DNA of 64,000 nt from Lentibacillus lipolyticus (GTDB taxonomy: Bacteria; Bacillota; Bacilli; Bacillales; Amphibacillaceae): assembly GCA_004145795.1 (NCBI GenBank), contig SEIO01000003.1, positions 101,059 to 165,058 on the forward strand, read 5' to 3'. Of the stretch, positions 44,503 to 53,751 are shown in pieces (position 1 is the first letter of the stretch; the number at the start of each line of letters is the position of its first letter). Under the pieces are notes generated by a model that saw only the letters and a list, made by a program, of their open reading frames with translations, searched no databases and had not been told where the DNA came from. The translations under genes and the position numbers were made by a program.

Positions 44503-45966
44503 ATGGAAAAATTTGAAACCAATTATAATAAAAGTTATCTTGATGGAAGCTGGGTTGATGGGGATACCGGGCGTGACTACGACATTTTTAACCCCTATGA
44601 CGGTACAGTTATTGCAACCGTTCAGCTGGCCTCGATGCAGCAGGTTAAAGATGCGTATGAAATTGCCGAAGCACGGCAAAAGAAGTGGGCACATTCGTCG
44701 GTTGGGGAGCGAAGGGAGATTTTCCGGAAGGCTGCTGAATTTTTGCAAAATAATCGGGGTGAGATTATTAATCTTGTCAGCAGGGAAACCGGTGGCACGC
44801 TATTAAAGGCGGAGCTGGAATTAAACTTGACGATTGATGTGTTAAAAGAGACATTTAATTATATGGATGCAGTGGATGAGGTACAAGAAGTGAAAGCGAG
44901 TATTGAAGGCAAGCGAAACAAAATATACCGGCAGCCATTAGGTGTGATTAGCTCGATATCGCCGTTTAATTTCCCCATGAACCTGTCAATGCGCTCGATT
45001 GCGCCGGCAATAGCACTTGGGAACACGGTTGTCCACAAAGCAGACTTGCAGGTTGGATTTACCGGCGGGTCCATTTTAGCACGGGCTTTTGATTATGCTG
45101 GACTTCCGAAAGGTGTGTTTCAATCGGTATTTACCAATGTTGATGAAATTGGGGACGAGATGCTCGAGAATCCGGTTGTACAGCTGATTGCTTTTACTGG
45201 ATCAACAAACGTTGGAAAGCATATCGGAAAAATCGCCGGGGAAAATCTTAAGCGTGTAGCGCTTGAGCTTGGTGGCAATAACCCATTTGTTGTATTTAGT
45301 GATGCAGATGTTGATAAGGCAGTAGACGCGGCAATCTTTGGCAAGTTCATGCATCAGGGACAAATCTGTATGTGTGTGAACCGAATGATTGTTCACCAAG
45401 ATATCTACGATGAATTTAAGGACAAATTTGTCGAACGTGCGTCAAAACTTCCGTGCGGTGATCAGACTGATCCTGATACAGTGATTGGGCCACTCATTAA
45501 TGGAGAACAGGCCGATAAAGTGATGGATATTATCCAAAAAGCAGAAGCAAATGGTGTGAAAGTTGCGTTGAGAGGGGAGCGGAACGGTAATCTATTAACA
45601 CCACATGTATTTGTAGATGTCGATAACCGCGATGAAATTGCCCAAACCGAATTGTTTTCTCCTGTAGCATCTATTATCAAAGCTGACTCTGATGATCATG
45701 CGTTGGAGTTGGCAAATGACACCATATATGGACTGACATCATCCATTTTCACATCAGATCTGGAAAAAGGGGAAGCAGCTGCACTGAAAATTGACAGTGG
45801 CATGACACATGTCAACGACCAAACAGTCAATGATGCAGCCAATATTCCATTCGGTGGTAATAAGCAGAGTGGCATGGGGCGTTTCGGCAATCCGTGGGTC
45901 ATTGATGAATTCACGAAAATGAAGTGGGTTTCGGTTCAGGACGAATACCGTGACTTTCCTTTCTAG
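44503..45966 (+). CDS. Aldehyde dehydrogenase (YfmT/vanillin dehydrogenase-like)
   Basis: NAD(P)-dependent aldehyde dehydrogenase, 487 residues. Motifs: SPFNFPMNLSMRSIAPAIALGNTVVHK (cofactor site), FTGSTNVGKHIGK, the general-base glutamate in LELGGNNPFVVF, the catalytic cysteine in HQGQICMCVNR and FGGNKQSGMGRFG. The overall sequence fits the group of B. subtilis YfmT, an aromatic aldehyde dehydrogenase, but the substrate is inferred only. AGAGGTG precedes the ATG. Single gene with its own hairpin terminator. Confidence 0.88.
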   Translation: MEKFETNYNKSYLDGSWVDGDTGRDYDIFNPYDGTVIATVQLASMQQVKDAYEIAEARQKKWAHSSVGERREIFRKAAEFLQNNRGEIINLVSRETGGTLLKAELELNLTIDVLKETFNYMDAVDEVQEVKASIEGKRNKIYRQPLGVISSISPFNFPMNLSMRSIAPAIALGNTVVHKADLQVGFTGGSILARAFDYAGLPKGVFQSVFTNVDEIGDEMLENPVVQLIAFTGSTNVGKHIGKIAGENLKRVALELGGNNPFVVFSDADVDKAVDAAIFGKFMHQGQICMCVNRMIVHQDIYDEFKDKFVERASKLPCGDQTDPDTVIGPLINGEQADKVMDIIQKAEANGVKVALRGERNGNLLTPHVFVDVDNRDEIAQTELFSPVASIIKADSDDHALELANDTIYGLTSSIFTSDLEKGEAAALKIDSGMTHVNDQTVNDAANIPFGGNKQSGMGRFGNPWVIDEFTKMKWVSVQDEYRDFPF

Positions 45967-45995
45967 AGTAAATGCTTTGGCATTTGCTCTTTTCT
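45966..45995 (+). terminator. Terminator after the aldehyde dehydrogenase gene
   Basis: A 10-bp stem with one G-U pair (45966-45975 with 45980-45989, loop TTTG) followed by TTTTCTTTC. Confidence 0.75.
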
Positions 45996-46109
45996 TTCGA
46001 CTCATGTAAACTTTTCTTGGACATGGGCATGTGGATGCGGGATTTATTTTTCCGGTTACGCCCGGGTGAAAGAAATCCGGTTTCCCAAATATGAAAGACC
46101 TTTAAATGC

Positions 46110-46138
46110 TTGACTTTGCCAGGGTATACATATATATT
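46110..46138 (+). promoter_or_regulatory. Promoter of proS
   Basis: TTGACT (46110-46115), 17-base spacer, TATATT (46133-46138), placing the transcript start just before the T-box leader. Confidence 0.75.
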
Positions 46139-46159
46139 TAGACATATAATAAAGGAAAC

Positions 46160-46397
46160 GTTGACGAGGATTAGTACAATTTGTTGTCTTTTCCAGAGAG
46201 GAAATGGGTGGTGAAAATTTCCAAAGGCACAAATTAGAACCTGCCTCCTGAGTTCGCCGTCGGACAGGCTTATCGCCGTAAGACTGGCGCGGTGTTAAAC
46301 CGTTATGATAGAAAGTGTGCAGCATGTACACGTTACTGCTGCAAACAAGGGTGGTACCACCAGACCTCGGTCCCTTTATCAGGACGGAGGATTTTTT
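46160..46397 (+). promoter_or_regulatory. Proline T-box riboswitch upstream of proS
   Basis: A T-box leader with GACGAGGATTAGTA at stem I, a TAGAA-CCT-G specifier loop (CCT, proline, at 46240-46242) and the T-box AACAAGGGTGGTACCACC at 46344-46361. Uncharged tRNA-Pro should switch proS on. Confidence 0.93.
46365..46397 (+). terminator. Terminator of the proS T-box
   Basis: A 9-bp stem with one mismatch (46365-46373 with 46382-46390) followed by ATTTTTTATT; the 5' arm overlaps the antiterminator. Confidence 0.82.
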
Positions 46398-46428
46398 ATT
46401 TATATAAAACGGTAAAGGAGTGTTTTCA

Positions 46429-47868
46429 TTGGGTAAAAACAATAAACAATTTGTCGAAAAAATTACTGCCATGGAAGATGATTTCGCCCAGTGGTATACA
46501 GATGTTGTGAAACAAGCTGAATTGGTTGATTACGGTGCCGTCCGTGGAACGATGATTATAAAACCATACGGATTCGCCATCTGGGAAAATATTCGTGATC
46601 AACTGGATCGCCGTTTTAAGGAGACAGGCCATTCGAACGTTTCCTTCCCACTGTTTATTCCGGAAAGCATGCTGCAAAAAGAAAAAGACCATATTGAAGG
46701 TTTTGCACCGGAAGTAGCCTGGGTAACACGGGGCGGTGAAGAAGAACTGGAAGAGCGGATTTGTGTTCGCCCGACATCTGAAGTGCTGTTCGGTGAATAT
46801 TATGCAAAAAATATTCATTCGTATCGTGATTTGCCAAAACTTTATAATCAGTGGAGCAATGTCGTCCGCTGGGAAAAAACGACGCGTCCGTTCCTGCGTT
46901 CGCTGGAATTTCTATGGCAGGAAGGGCACACCGCTCATGCAACACAGGAGGAAGCGGAAGAAGAGACAGCACAAATGTTAAACATTTATGCTGAAATCTG
47001 TGAAGACTACCTAGCTATTCCTGTACTGCGTGGCAAAAAGACTGAGAAGGAAAAATTCGCAGGTGCCGAATATACGTTAACTGTTGAAAGTTTGATGCAT
47101 GATGGTAAAGCATTGCAATCTGGTACATCACACTACTTCGGAACAGGCTTTGCCGAAGCTTTCGATATAAACTTTCTGAATGAAAACGGTGAGCAGCAGC
47201 CTGTCCATCAGACATCATGGGGGATGTCGACCCGTATTATGGGTGCACTGATCATGGTGCATGGTGACAATCGTGGACTGGTCATTCCGCCAAGAATAGC
47301 GCCGACACAGGCGATGATTGTACCGGTCGCCCAGCATAAAGAAGGTGTCTTGGACAAGGCATATGATTTGCGTGATCGGCTGCAGAATCTTATTCGCGTT
47401 GATATTGATGGCAGTGATAAGAAACCGGGTTGGAAATTCAATGAGTATGAAATGAAGGGTATTCCTGTGCGGATTGAGATGGGACCAAAAGATATTGAAA
47501 ATGAGCAGGTTGTTCTTGTCCGGCGTGATACAGGTGATAAAGAGTTTGTGCCATTAAATGAACTGGAGGAACGTCTGCCGGCCCTTCTCGAAGAAGTCCA
47601 GAAAAATTTATACAACCAGGCATTAACGCACTTGCAAGAGACAACGACAACGGCTGAGAGTATGGATGCATTCAAACAGGCTCTCGATGAAAAGCCTGGA
47701 TTCATCAAAGCGATGTGGTGTGGCGACACGGCATGTGAGGAAAAGATCAAAGATGAAACTTCCGCAACATCGCGTTGTATTCCATTTGAGCAAGAACACA
47801 TTTCCGACTCCTGTGTGTGCTGCGGAAGAGAAGCAAAAGAAATGGTCTACTGGGCAAAAGCATACTAA
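46429..47868 (+). CDS. proS: Prolyl-tRNA synthetase, archaeal/eukaryote-like type
   Basis: Class II synthetase of 479 residues. It lacks the INS editing domain of the usual bacterial ProRS and has the C-terminal zinc-type domain ([29 protein letters not shown]). Motif 2 is [29 protein letters not shown] and motif 3 [12 protein letters not shown]. This type occurs in some Bacillaceae alone or beside the bacterial type. The start is TTG at 46429, eight bases after AAAGGAG; a GTG nine bases earlier overlaps that site. Controlled by the proline T-box. Confidence 0.94.
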   Translation: MGKNNKQFVEKITAMEDDFAQWYTDVVKQAELVDYGAVRGTMIIKPYGFAIWENIRDQLDRRFKETGHSNVSFPLFIPESMLQKEKDHIEGFAPEVAWVTRGGEEELEERICVRPTSEVLFGEYYAKNIHSYRDLPKLYNQWSNVVRWEKTTRPFLRSLEFLWQEGHTAHATQEEAEEETAQMLNIYAEICEDYLAIPVLRGKKTEKEKFAGAEYTLTVESLMHDGKALQSGTSHYFGTGFAEAFDINFLNENGEQQPVHQTSWGMSTRIMGALIMVHGDNRGLVIPPRIAPTQAMIVPVAQHKEGVLDKAYDLRDRLQNLIRVDIDGSDKKPGWKFNEYEMKGIPVRIEMGPKDIENEQVVLVRRDTGDKEFVPLNELEERLPALLEEVQKNLYNQALTHLQETTTTAESMDAFKQALDEKPGFIKAMWCGDTACEEKIKDETSATSRCIPFEQEHISDSCVCCGREAKEMVYWAKAY

Positions 47869-47905
47869 AGGAAAAAATTGGGATCCGGGTAAAAAAATAT
47901 TGATT

Positions 47906-47966
47906 AAAAATCCGAACGATGATTCGAAAGTCTTCTGTTAGACTTCGAATCAGTTCGGATTTTTTA
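47906..47966 (+). terminator. Terminator after proS, with palindrome shared with 56382
   Basis: A long stem: outer arms AAAAATCCGAAC and GTTCGGATTTTTT, inner arms GATTCGAA and TTCGAATC, small loop, then a T-run. The outer arms and adjoining bases are the same as in a hairpin at 56382-56435, but the centre differs. Confidence 0.85.
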
Positions 47967-48114
47967 TTGTATATGGGGCTTTACCTGAACTACCGGACCT
48001 GTGGATATACGGATGATGGACCTGGAATATTGGGATTAGGGGAGCATAAGAGTGAATTTCCGGGTGTTAAATTCCAAATCCGTCCGGCCCAAGAATAAAA
48101 TTTGAAAATAATGC

Positions 48115-48144
48115 TTGCCAATTTCATAGAGTCCATGTTATAAA
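48115..48144 (+). promoter_or_regulatory. Promoter of artPQR
   Basis: TTGCCA, 18-base spacer, TATAAA with TG extension (TGTTATAAA). Confidence 0.6.
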
Positions 48145-48182
48145 TATACATACAAACTAATAAATATACATTAAGATGTATA
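48141..48182 (+). promoter_or_regulatory. AT-rich operator candidates before artP
   Basis: TAAATATACAT occurs twice (48141 and 48161, exactly 20 bases apart) and the second copy forms an inverted repeat TATACAT-4-ATGTATA (48165-48182). The sites overlap the end of the promoter. They resemble ArgR boxes in base composition and size; the identity of the regulator is an inference. Confidence 0.5.
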
Positions 48183-48203
48183 AATATAAGGGAGTGGGAA
48201 GAG

Positions 48204-49010
48204 ATGACAAAGACGTTTGGAAAAGTATTAGTTTTTATTAGTTTTATAGCAATTATTTTGATGTTGGCAGCTTGTGGGAATGGCGGTGGCAATGAAAATG
48301 CCTCTTCATCCGATTCATCTAATGCATCCGATTCCGGTGAGGAAAAGGTACTTAAATTGGCTACTTCAGCCGATTTTCCACCGTTTGAATCGCGGACACC
48401 TGAAGGCGAGTTTGAAGGGTTTGATATTGATTTAGCAAACCTCATAGCTGATGAACTTGGCTATGAATTGAACATTGAAGATATGAAATTTGACGGATTG
48501 ATTGGCTCATTGCAGTCAGGACGTGTGGATATGGTTATGGCAGGCATGAGTATGACAGAAGAACGTAGAAAGAATGTGGATTTTTCAACTGAGTACAATC
48601 GGTCCGGTGAAATGTTCATTTCTAAACCTGATGCGGGAATTAACAGCCTAGAGGACTTAAAGGGGAAAACAGTCGGTGTTCAACTGGGGACTATTCAGGA
48701 AGAAGGGGCTGAAAAACTGAAAGATGAGTATGGGTTTGAAGTGAAAAAGCTGGATAGTGCAAACATATTGATTCAGGAATTGAAATCCAACCGGATTGAT
48801 GTTGGTTATATGGATAAATCGGTTGCTAAGGGATATGTAAAGGAACAGGGGCTGGAAGGTTTTGACGACCCAACAACAAGCTCCCCTGGTATGGGTATTG
48901 CTTTTCCTAAAGGCAGCGAATTGGTTGACGATGTGAATGACGTATTAAAGAAAATTGAGGAGAACGGCAAATTGGCAGAGCTTAAAGATAAATGGTTATC
49001 AGAGGAATAA
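48204..49010 (+). CDS. artP: Arginine-type ABC transporter substrate-binding lipoprotein
   Basis: A 268-residue SBP_bac_3 lipoprotein with lipobox LAAC (Cys24) and a Ser/Asn-rich linker. The ligand-binding pattern is typical: TSADFPPFESR, GFDIDLANLIADELG, LQSGRVDMVMAGMSMTEERRKNVDFS and LKGKTVGVQLGT. Gene order and lengths of 268, 219 and 241 match B. subtilis artPQR (yqiXYZ), an arginine importer. GGGAGTGGGAAGAG precedes the ATG. The substrate could also be another basic amino acid. Confidence 0.85.
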   Translation: MTKTFGKVLVFISFIAIILMLAACGNGGGNENASSSDSSNASDSGEEKVLKLATSADFPPFESRTPEGEFEGFDIDLANLIADELGYELNIEDMKFDGLIGSLQSGRVDMVMAGMSMTEERRKNVDFSTEYNRSGEMFISKPDAGINSLEDLKGKTVGVQLGTIQEEGAEKLKDEYGFEVKKLDSANILIQELKSNRIDVGYMDKSVAKGYVKEQGLEGFDDPTTSSPGMGIAFPKGSELVDDVNDVLKKIEENGKLAELKDKWLSEE

Positions 49011-49045
49011 TTTTAACAACAGAGATAGAGATGGGGTGTTAAGGC

Positions 49046-49705
49046 ATGAATTTGGATTTTAGCCAAATTGTGCCATGGATTCCCTTTATGCTGGAAGGGA
49101 TATGGGTGACATTAAAATTTGTCAGCGTATGTATTGTTGTCGGGTTCTTTCTTGGGACATTGCTGGCTTTGTGTAAAATTGCGAATATTCGGCTTTTAAA
49201 AGTTGTCGCGGATGTGTACACGTCCATCTTTCGTGGAACACCACTGATTTTGCAGCTGATGATTGTTTACTTTGCGATTCCGCAATTAACCGGTTATGAT
49301 ATATCACCATTTTTATCAGCAATCGCGGCATTCGGGCTCAATTCAGCTGCCTATGTGTCAGAAATTATTCGTGCCGGCATACAAGCAGTGGATAAAGGTC
49401 AAACAGAAGCGGCAGAAGCACTGGGCGTTCCTTACAAACCGATGATGTTACAGATTATTTTGCCACAGGCGTTAAAAAACATCTTACCTGCACTGATGAA
49501 TGAATTTATAACATTAACAAAAGAATCGGCTATTGTGTCGACAATTGGTTATCTTGACTTGATGCGCCGGGCACAAGTTGTCGGATCGGAACTCTACCGG
49601 CAATTCGAGCCGCTCCTGTTTGCGGGCCTTATTTACTGGATTATGGTGTACGTGCTGACACAGGCCGGGAAAGTAGTGGAACGGAGGCTTCAGTACAATG
49701 ATTAA
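49046..49705 (+). CDS. artQ: Arginine-type ABC transporter permease
   Basis: A 219-residue HisMQ-type permease with about five membrane helices; identical in length to B. subtilis ArtQ/YqiY. It has [15 protein letters not shown] and the EAA coupling segment [34 protein letters not shown]. It overlaps artR by 8 bases, and GGGGTG precedes it. The arginine assignment rests on operon structure; the protein family transports several polar amino acids. Confidence 0.85.
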   Translation: MNLDFSQIVPWIPFMLEGIWVTLKFVSVCIVVGFFLGTLLALCKIANIRLLKVVADVYTSIFRGTPLILQLMIVYFAIPQLTGYDISPFLSAIAAFGLNSAAYVSEIIRAGIQAVDKGQTEAAEALGVPYKPMMLQIILPQALKNILPALMNEFITLTKESAIVSTIGYLDLMRRAQVVGSELYRQFEPLLFAGLIYWIMVYVLTQAGKVVERRLQYND

Positions 49706-50423
49706 AGTAGACAATCTATCCAAAGCGTTTGACGGAACAACTGTCCTGAACAATATATCAACTACTATTGAAAAAGGAGAAGTCGTTGCCGTCATCGGGC
49801 CCTCCGGATCGGGGAAATCCACCTTTCTTCGGTGTCTGAATCTATTGGAAGAGCCGACGAATGGAAGCATCTGGGTCAGAGATCAGGAAATCACCGGTTC
49901 GGCTGTTTCGAAAATGGATGTGCGCAAACAGATTGGCATGGTGTTTCAGCACTTTCATTTGTTTCCGCATATGACTGTTTTAGAAAATGTTACGTATGCG
50001 CCAAGAAAAGTAAATCATCGGAGTAAAGATGAAGCAGATACCCATGCGAAAGATTTAATTGCCAAAGTTGGCTTATCAGACAAACTTGACGCGTATCCGA
50101 ATAGGCTGTCCGGCGGGCAAAAACAGCGTGTTGCTATTGCTAGAGCACTAGCGATGGAGCCTGAAGTCATGCTATTTGACGAACCGACATCGGCACTGGA
50201 TCCGGAAATGGTTAATGAGGTGCTCGAAGTAATGAAGGATCTGGCACAGTCGACCGGAATGACCATGGTTATTGTGACGCATGAAATGGGGTTTGCCAGA
50301 GAAGCAGCTGACCGTATTTTGTTTCTTGATGAGGGACAATTGATGGAAGAGGCTGAACCGAGCACCTTTTTCGAGCAACCGAGTTCAGACCGGGCAAAAG
50401 AATTTCTGAATAAAATATTATAA
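49698..50423 (+). CDS. artR: Arginine-type ABC transporter ATP-binding protein
   Basis: A 241-residue ATPase: Walker [10 protein letters not shown], signature LSGGQKQRV, Walker [13 protein letters not shown] and switch histidine in IVTHEM. Length matches B. subtilis ArtR/YqiZ (240). It overlaps artQ by 8 bases and ends at a terminator shared with the convergent peroxidase gene. It energises import by ArtPQ. Confidence 0.88.
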   Translation: MIKVDNLSKAFDGTTVLNNISTTIEKGEVVAVIGPSGSGKSTFLRCLNLLEEPTNGSIWVRDQEITGSAVSKMDVRKQIGMVFQHFHLFPHMTVLENVTYAPRKVNHRSKDEADTHAKDLIAKVGLSDKLDAYPNRLSGGQKQRVAIARALAMEPEVMLFDEPTSALDPEMVNEVLEVMKDLAQSTGMTMVIVTHEMGFAREAADRILFLDEGQLMEEAEPSTFFEQPSSDRAKEFLNKIL

Positions 50424-50429
50424 AGAAAT

Positions 50430-50466
50430 AGGCTGTCCCGATAATCATGTCAGGACAGCTTTTTAT
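50430..50466. terminator. Terminator between artR and the peroxidase gene
   Basis: A 9-bp stem with one G-U pair (50430-50438 with 50453-50461) followed by TTTTATC. The stop codon of the reverse-strand peroxidase gene lies inside its loop. Confidence 0.75.
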
Positions 50467-50944
50467 CTGTGGGAAGCAGTCGTTCGATATCTGGCCTCAA
50501 TTTTTCTGGTTTGGTTTGGGGTGCAAAACGGTTGACAACGTTACCGTGTTGGTCAATGAGGAACTTGGTGAAATTCCATTTTATTTGTTTGGTGACCATC
50601 CCTTTTGCCTGTTCTGTCAGGTAAGTAAACAGCGGATGGGCGTTACTTCCTTTTACGTCAATCTTACTGAATATCGGAAATGTCACACCGTAATTCTGCT
50701 GGCAGAAAGCTGAAATGTCGTCATCTGATCCAGGGTCTTGCTGATTAAATTGATTGCACGGAAAGCCAAGCACCTTAAATCCTTGTTTCCTGTAATCGTC
50801 ATATAATTTTTGTAGGCCCTCCAGCTGCGGTGTAAACCCGCATTTGCTGGCTGTGTTGACGATGAGAAGTACGTTGTTCTGAAAGTCGGCTAGTGACTGT
50901 TCATTTCCATCAATTGTTCTAGCTGAAAATTCATAAATGCGAAT
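50450..50944 (-). CDS. Glutathione peroxidase family protein, probable ATT start
   Basis: A thioredoxin-fold peroxidase of 164 residues that reduces peroxides, in bacteria usually with thioredoxin. The catalytic Cys35 is in NTASKCGFTPQ; LGFPCNQFNQQDPGSDDDI and KWNFTKFLID carry the Gln, second Cys and Trp of the tetrad. The best start is ATT (50942-50944), eight bases after AAGGAGG: it gives IRIYEF where family members begin M-x-IYEF/IYDF. A GTG three codons upstream sits against the Shine-Dalgarno. Single gene, convergent with artPQR. Confidence 0.85.
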   Translation of the reverse strand: MRIYEFSARTIDGNEQSLADFQNNVLLIVNTASKCGFTPQLEGLQKLYDDYRKQGFKVLGFPCNQFNQQDPGSDDDISAFCQQNYGVTFPIFSKIDVKGSNAHPLFTYLTEQAKGMVTKQIKWNFTKFLIDQHGNVVNRFAPQTKPEKLRPDIERLLPTDKKLS

Positions 50945-51047
50945 GGAGACCACCTCCTTATTGTAAAGTTTAACATTTTATCCAAAATAATAGACAAGTT
51001 GCGCTTGCTAAAACTTACAATTTAGTCGTGACGGGGTAGTTTCTCAT

Positions 51048-51076
51048 AAAAAAACCGGCCTTCGCCGGTTTTTCTC
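51048..51076 (-). terminator. Terminator after trhO
   Basis: A 10-bp perfect stem (51050-51059 with 51064-51073, loop CTTC) followed by a T-run on the reverse strand. Confidence 0.88.
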
Positions 51077-51083
51077 TCTGATA

Positions 51084-52070
51084 TTATGCTTCTTGTTTAG
51101 CCTGATTTTCTTGTTCAATAATGGCAAGTCTGCGCTCGATTTCTTCCTGGGATAAGTTATGCTCTCTAACATACAAGTTTTCCCGACTCACTCGGCACTC
51201 ATGGGTGCAGCCGCGCATGTATTTGTGCTCGTTTTCCTCGGAACAAATAATTTGTTTGTTACATGGTGGATTTGCACAGTTTACGTAGCGCTCGCATGGT
51301 TGCCCGTCGAAGTAATCTCTGCCGACAACTACGTGCTCTTGCTGGTTAATTGGTACAGAAATACGCTCGTCAAATACATAGCATTTTCCGTCCCATAGTT
51401 CGCCCTGAACTTCTGGGTCTTTGCCATAGGTAACGATGCCGCCGTCCAACTGATTGACATCTTCAATGCCTTCTTCCATCAGCCATCCAGTGAACTTTTC
51501 ACAGCGGATGCCGCCAGTGCAATAAGTAAGCACTTTTTTGCCTTCCAGTTGATCCTTGTTTTCGCGGATCCAGTCCGGCAGTTCGCGGAACGTTTCGATT
51601 TCGGGGCGGATAGCTCCACGGAAATGTCCGAGGTCATATTCATAATCATTGCGTGCATCCAGGATAATCGTCTCTTCTTCCTGCATCGCTTCATAAAATT
51701 CTTTCGGTGAGAGGAACTTCGCTGTCTTCTCAAGTGGGCTGACATATTCGTCTTCGTTCATCCTTAGACTGACGATTTCTGGACGGTGCCGCACATGCAT
51801 TTTTTTAAACGCGTGACCGTCGTGCTTGTCGATTTTAAATGTCATGTCCGCAAAGCGCGGATCATCATGCAAGGTTTCCATATATTTTTCCGTTTGCTCA
51901 ACTGTACCAGAGACTGTTCCGTTAAGGCCTTCATGTGCCACCATGATACGCCCCTTCAGACCAAGTTCCTGACAGAATTCCAAGTGCTCTTCCGCAAATG
52001 TCTCCGGGTCATCAATCGGGACAAATTTATAGTACAGCAAGACTTGATAATTGTTATTGTTCTGTTCCAT
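51084..52070 (-). CDS. trhO: tRNA uridine(34) hydroxylase (rhodanese-related)
   Basis: TrhO hydroxylates U34 of tRNA to give 5-hydroxyuridine. The 328-residue protein has the N-terminal acylphosphatase-like UPF0176 domain ([25 protein letters not shown]), a rhodanese domain ([17 protein letters not shown], active loop [15 protein letters not shown]) and a cysteine-rich C-terminus ([22 protein letters not shown]) probably binding zinc. The start at 52070 follows AGGTGG; a start six codons earlier lacks one. Single gene. Confidence 0.93.
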   Translation of the reverse strand: MEQNNNNYQVLLYYKFVPIDDPETFAEEHLEFCQELGLKGRIMVAHEGLNGTVSGTVEQTEKYMETLHDDPRFADMTFKIDKHDGHAFKKMHVRHRPEIVSLRMNEDEYVSPLEKTAKFLSPKEFYEAMQEEETIILDARNDYEYDLGHFRGAIRPEIETFRELPDWIRENKDQLEGKKVLTYCTGGIRCEKFTGWLMEEGIEDVNQLDGGIVTYGKDPEVQGELWDGKCYVFDERISVPINQQEHVVVGRDYFDGQPCERYVNCANPPCNKQIICSEENEHKYMRGCTHECRVSRENLYVREHNLSQEEIERRLAIIEQENQAKQEA

Positions 52071-52249
52071 TGTATTACCACCTGTCATTTATATTTGCAA
52101 GATACAAATGCGGGGTTGATATGCGAATTTAAATCTTGCGCAGCTTATTATATCAATGTTTTGCTTTTTACTCAAATGGAATTCGTCTGGCAGTAAATCG
52201 TTCAATTGCAAAAAGAATCTACATTTTCAAAAATAAAATTAACTAAAAC

Positions 52250-52278
52250 TTGCCTTTCCCTGAATTATCGCGTATACT
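52250..52278 (+). promoter_or_regulatory. Promoter of the first cold-shock gene
   Basis: TTGCCT, 17-base spacer, TATACT, followed by a conserved leader of about 115 bases. Confidence 0.8.
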
Positions 52279-52279
52279 A

Positions 52280-52397
52280 ATAATTAGCAAATGACATTGA
52301 AATGAGTAATACTTTACGATCCCTTTAACAAGTGATGTAAAAGTATCAATAGGTTCAATTGTTTTGCGCATCATATTGTTAAAGGAGGTCATTTATT
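52280..52397 (+). promoter_or_regulatory. Cold-shock leader RNA, copy 1
   Basis: A leader (ATTAGCAAATGACATTGAAA ... AAAGGAGGTCATTTATT) that is almost identical before the second gene and mostly conserved before the third (52830-52946 and 53380-53494). Its conservation outside coding DNA points to a function, probably temperature-dependent folding as in other csp leaders. Confidence 0.6.
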
Positions 52398-52598
52398 ATG
52401 ATGACTGGTACAGTAAAATGGTTCAACGCAGAAAAAGGCTTTGGTTTCATTGAGCGCGAAGAAGGAAACGACGTATTCGTTCATTTCTCAGCAATCAACC
52501 AGGATGGATTCAAAACGCTTGAAGATGGTCAAAACGTTGAATTCGAAATCGTTGAAGGCAACCGCGGACCACAAGCGGCTAACGTTAATGTTGCTTAA
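52398..52598 (+). CDS. Cold-shock protein, copy 1
   Basis: A 66-residue OB-fold RNA chaperone. RNP1 is KGFGFIE and RNP2 VFVHFS; the N-terminal [11 protein letters not shown] is characteristic. It prevents RNA secondary structure at low temperature. AAAGGAGG precedes the ATG; a second ATG follows directly. It is the first of three tandem genes, 97 percent identical to copy 2 by eye (two substitutions: N-to-D and D-to-E). Confidence 0.95.
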   Translation: MMTGTVKWFNAEKGFGFIEREEGNDVFVHFSAINQDGFKTLEDGQNVEFEIVEGNRGPQAANVNVA

Positions 52599-52611
52599 TT
52601 GATTATGATCT

Positions 52612-52648
52612 AAAAAGGTTTATCTCTTTGTGAGGTAAACCTTTTTTA
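52612..52648 (+). terminator. Terminator after csp copy 1
   Basis: AAAAGGTTTATCTC (52613-52626) pairs with GAGGTAAACCTTTT (52632-52645), followed by TT. The same hairpin follows copies 2 and 3. Confidence 0.85.
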
Positions 52649-52798
52649 TTTAGGAAAGATTGCGTGACATATACAGATCATTGAAATCACCCCTTTTACA
52701 CCACAGTTGAGAAAATGATTGCATCCTCTGTCATCATACTGTGATACTGTGTGTTTTGGGACTGCTCAGAATGAATAGATACTACTTGAATTCAGGGG

Positions 52799-52827
52799 TT
52801 GCAATTTTTTATATAATAACGTATACT
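52799..52827 (+). promoter_or_regulatory. Promoter of csp copy 2
   Basis: TTGCAA, 17-base spacer, TATACT; the same arrangement as in copies 1 and 3. Confidence 0.82.
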
Positions 52828-52946
52828 AAGCATTAGCAAATGACATTGAAATGAGTAATACTTTACGATCTCTTTAACAAGTGGTGTAAAAGTATCAATA
52901 GGTTCAATAGTTTTGCGCATCATATTGTTAAAGGAGGTCATTTATT

Positions 52947-53147
52947 ATGATGACTGGTACAGTAAAATGGTTCAACGCGGAAAAAGGCTTTGGTTTTATT
53001 GAGCGCGAAGAAGGAGACGACGTATTCGTTCACTTCTCAGCAATCAACCAGGAAGGCTTCAAAACACTTGAAGATGGTCAAAACGTTGAATTTGAAATCG
53101 TTGAAGGCAACCGCGGACCACAAGCGGCTAACGTTAATGTTGCTTAA
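52947..53147 (+). CDS. Cold-shock protein, copy 2
   Basis: A 66-residue cold-shock protein with the same RNP motifs as copy 1 (KGFGFIE, VFVHFS), starting [14 protein letters not shown] behind AAAGGAGG. The gene, its promoter, leader, terminator and also some 100 bases of intergenic DNA on each side repeat those of its neighbours, so it arose by tandem duplication of a unit of about 549 bases. Confidence 0.95.
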   Translation: MMTGTVKWFNAEKGFGFIEREEGDDVFVHFSAINQEGFKTLEDGQNVEFEIVEGNRGPQAANVNVA

Positions 53148-53159
53148 TTGATTATGATC

Positions 53160-53197
53160 TAAAAAAGGTTTATCTCTTTGTGAGGTAAACCTTTTTT
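53160..53197 (+). terminator. Terminator after csp copy 2
   Basis: Same hairpin as after copy 1: AAAAAAGGTTTATCTC pairing with GAGGTAAACCTTTTTT. Confidence 0.85.
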
Positions 53198-53348
53198 ATT
53201 TAGGAAAGACTGCGTGACATATGCAGTCCATTAAAATCATCCTTTTACACCATAGTTGGGAAAATGATTGCATCCTCTATCATCATACTGTGATACTGTG
53301 TATGTTGATGACTGCTCAGAATGAATAAATACTACTTGAATTCAGGGG

Positions 53349-53377
53349 TTGCAATTTTTTATATAGTAATGTATAAT
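53349..53377 (+). promoter_or_regulatory. Promoter of csp copy 3
   Basis: TTGCAA, 17-base spacer, TATAAT: the closest of the three to consensus. Confidence 0.85.
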
Positions 53378-53494
53378 AAGCATTAGCAAATGAAATTGAA
53401 ATTAGTAATACTTTACGATCTCTTTAACAGATGGTGTAAAAGTATTTATGGTTCAATTACTTTGCGCATCATATTGTAAGGAGGTCTGTTTACT

Positions 53495-53695
53495 ATGTTG
53501 AACGGTACAGTAAAATGGTTTAATGCAGAAAAAGGTTTCGGTTTTATCGAGCGTGAAGAGGGAGACGATGTATTCGTACACTTCTCTGCAATTAACGCAG
53601 AAGGATTCAAAACACTTGAAGATGGCGAAAACGTTGAATTCGAAATCGTTGAAGGAAATCGTGGCCCACAAGCAGCTAACGTAACTCGTCTATAA
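53495..53695 (+). CDS. Cold-shock protein, copy 3 (diverged)
   Basis: A 66-residue cold-shock protein with the same RNP1 and RNP2. It begins MLNGTVKW and ends AANVTRL where copies 1 and 2 end AANVNVA; it also has NAEGF for NQDGF/NQEGF and GENVEF for GQNVEF. Its Shine-Dalgarno (AAGGAGG) and leader are slightly different. It looks like the oldest divergence in the array. Confidence 0.95.
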   Translation: MLNGTVKWFNAEKGFGFIEREEGDDVFVHFSAINAEGFKTLEDGENVEFEIVEGNRGPQAANVTRL

Positions 53696-53700
53696 TAAAG

Positions 53701-53731
53701 TGTATCCTTAAGCAATAGCTTATAGGATACA
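53701..53731 (+). other. Extra hairpin after csp copy 3
   Basis: TGTATCC (53701-53707) pairs with GGATACA (53725-53731) in the 3' untranslated part, before the terminator. Copies 1 and 2 lack it. Confidence 0.45.
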
Positions 53732-53751
53732 TACCATAGATGTTTTCCTTT

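Noticed and set aside
46420-46431. GTG at 46420 as the proS start
   Set aside because: It overlaps the Shine-Dalgarno AAAGGAG; the TTG at 46429 is at the correct distance.
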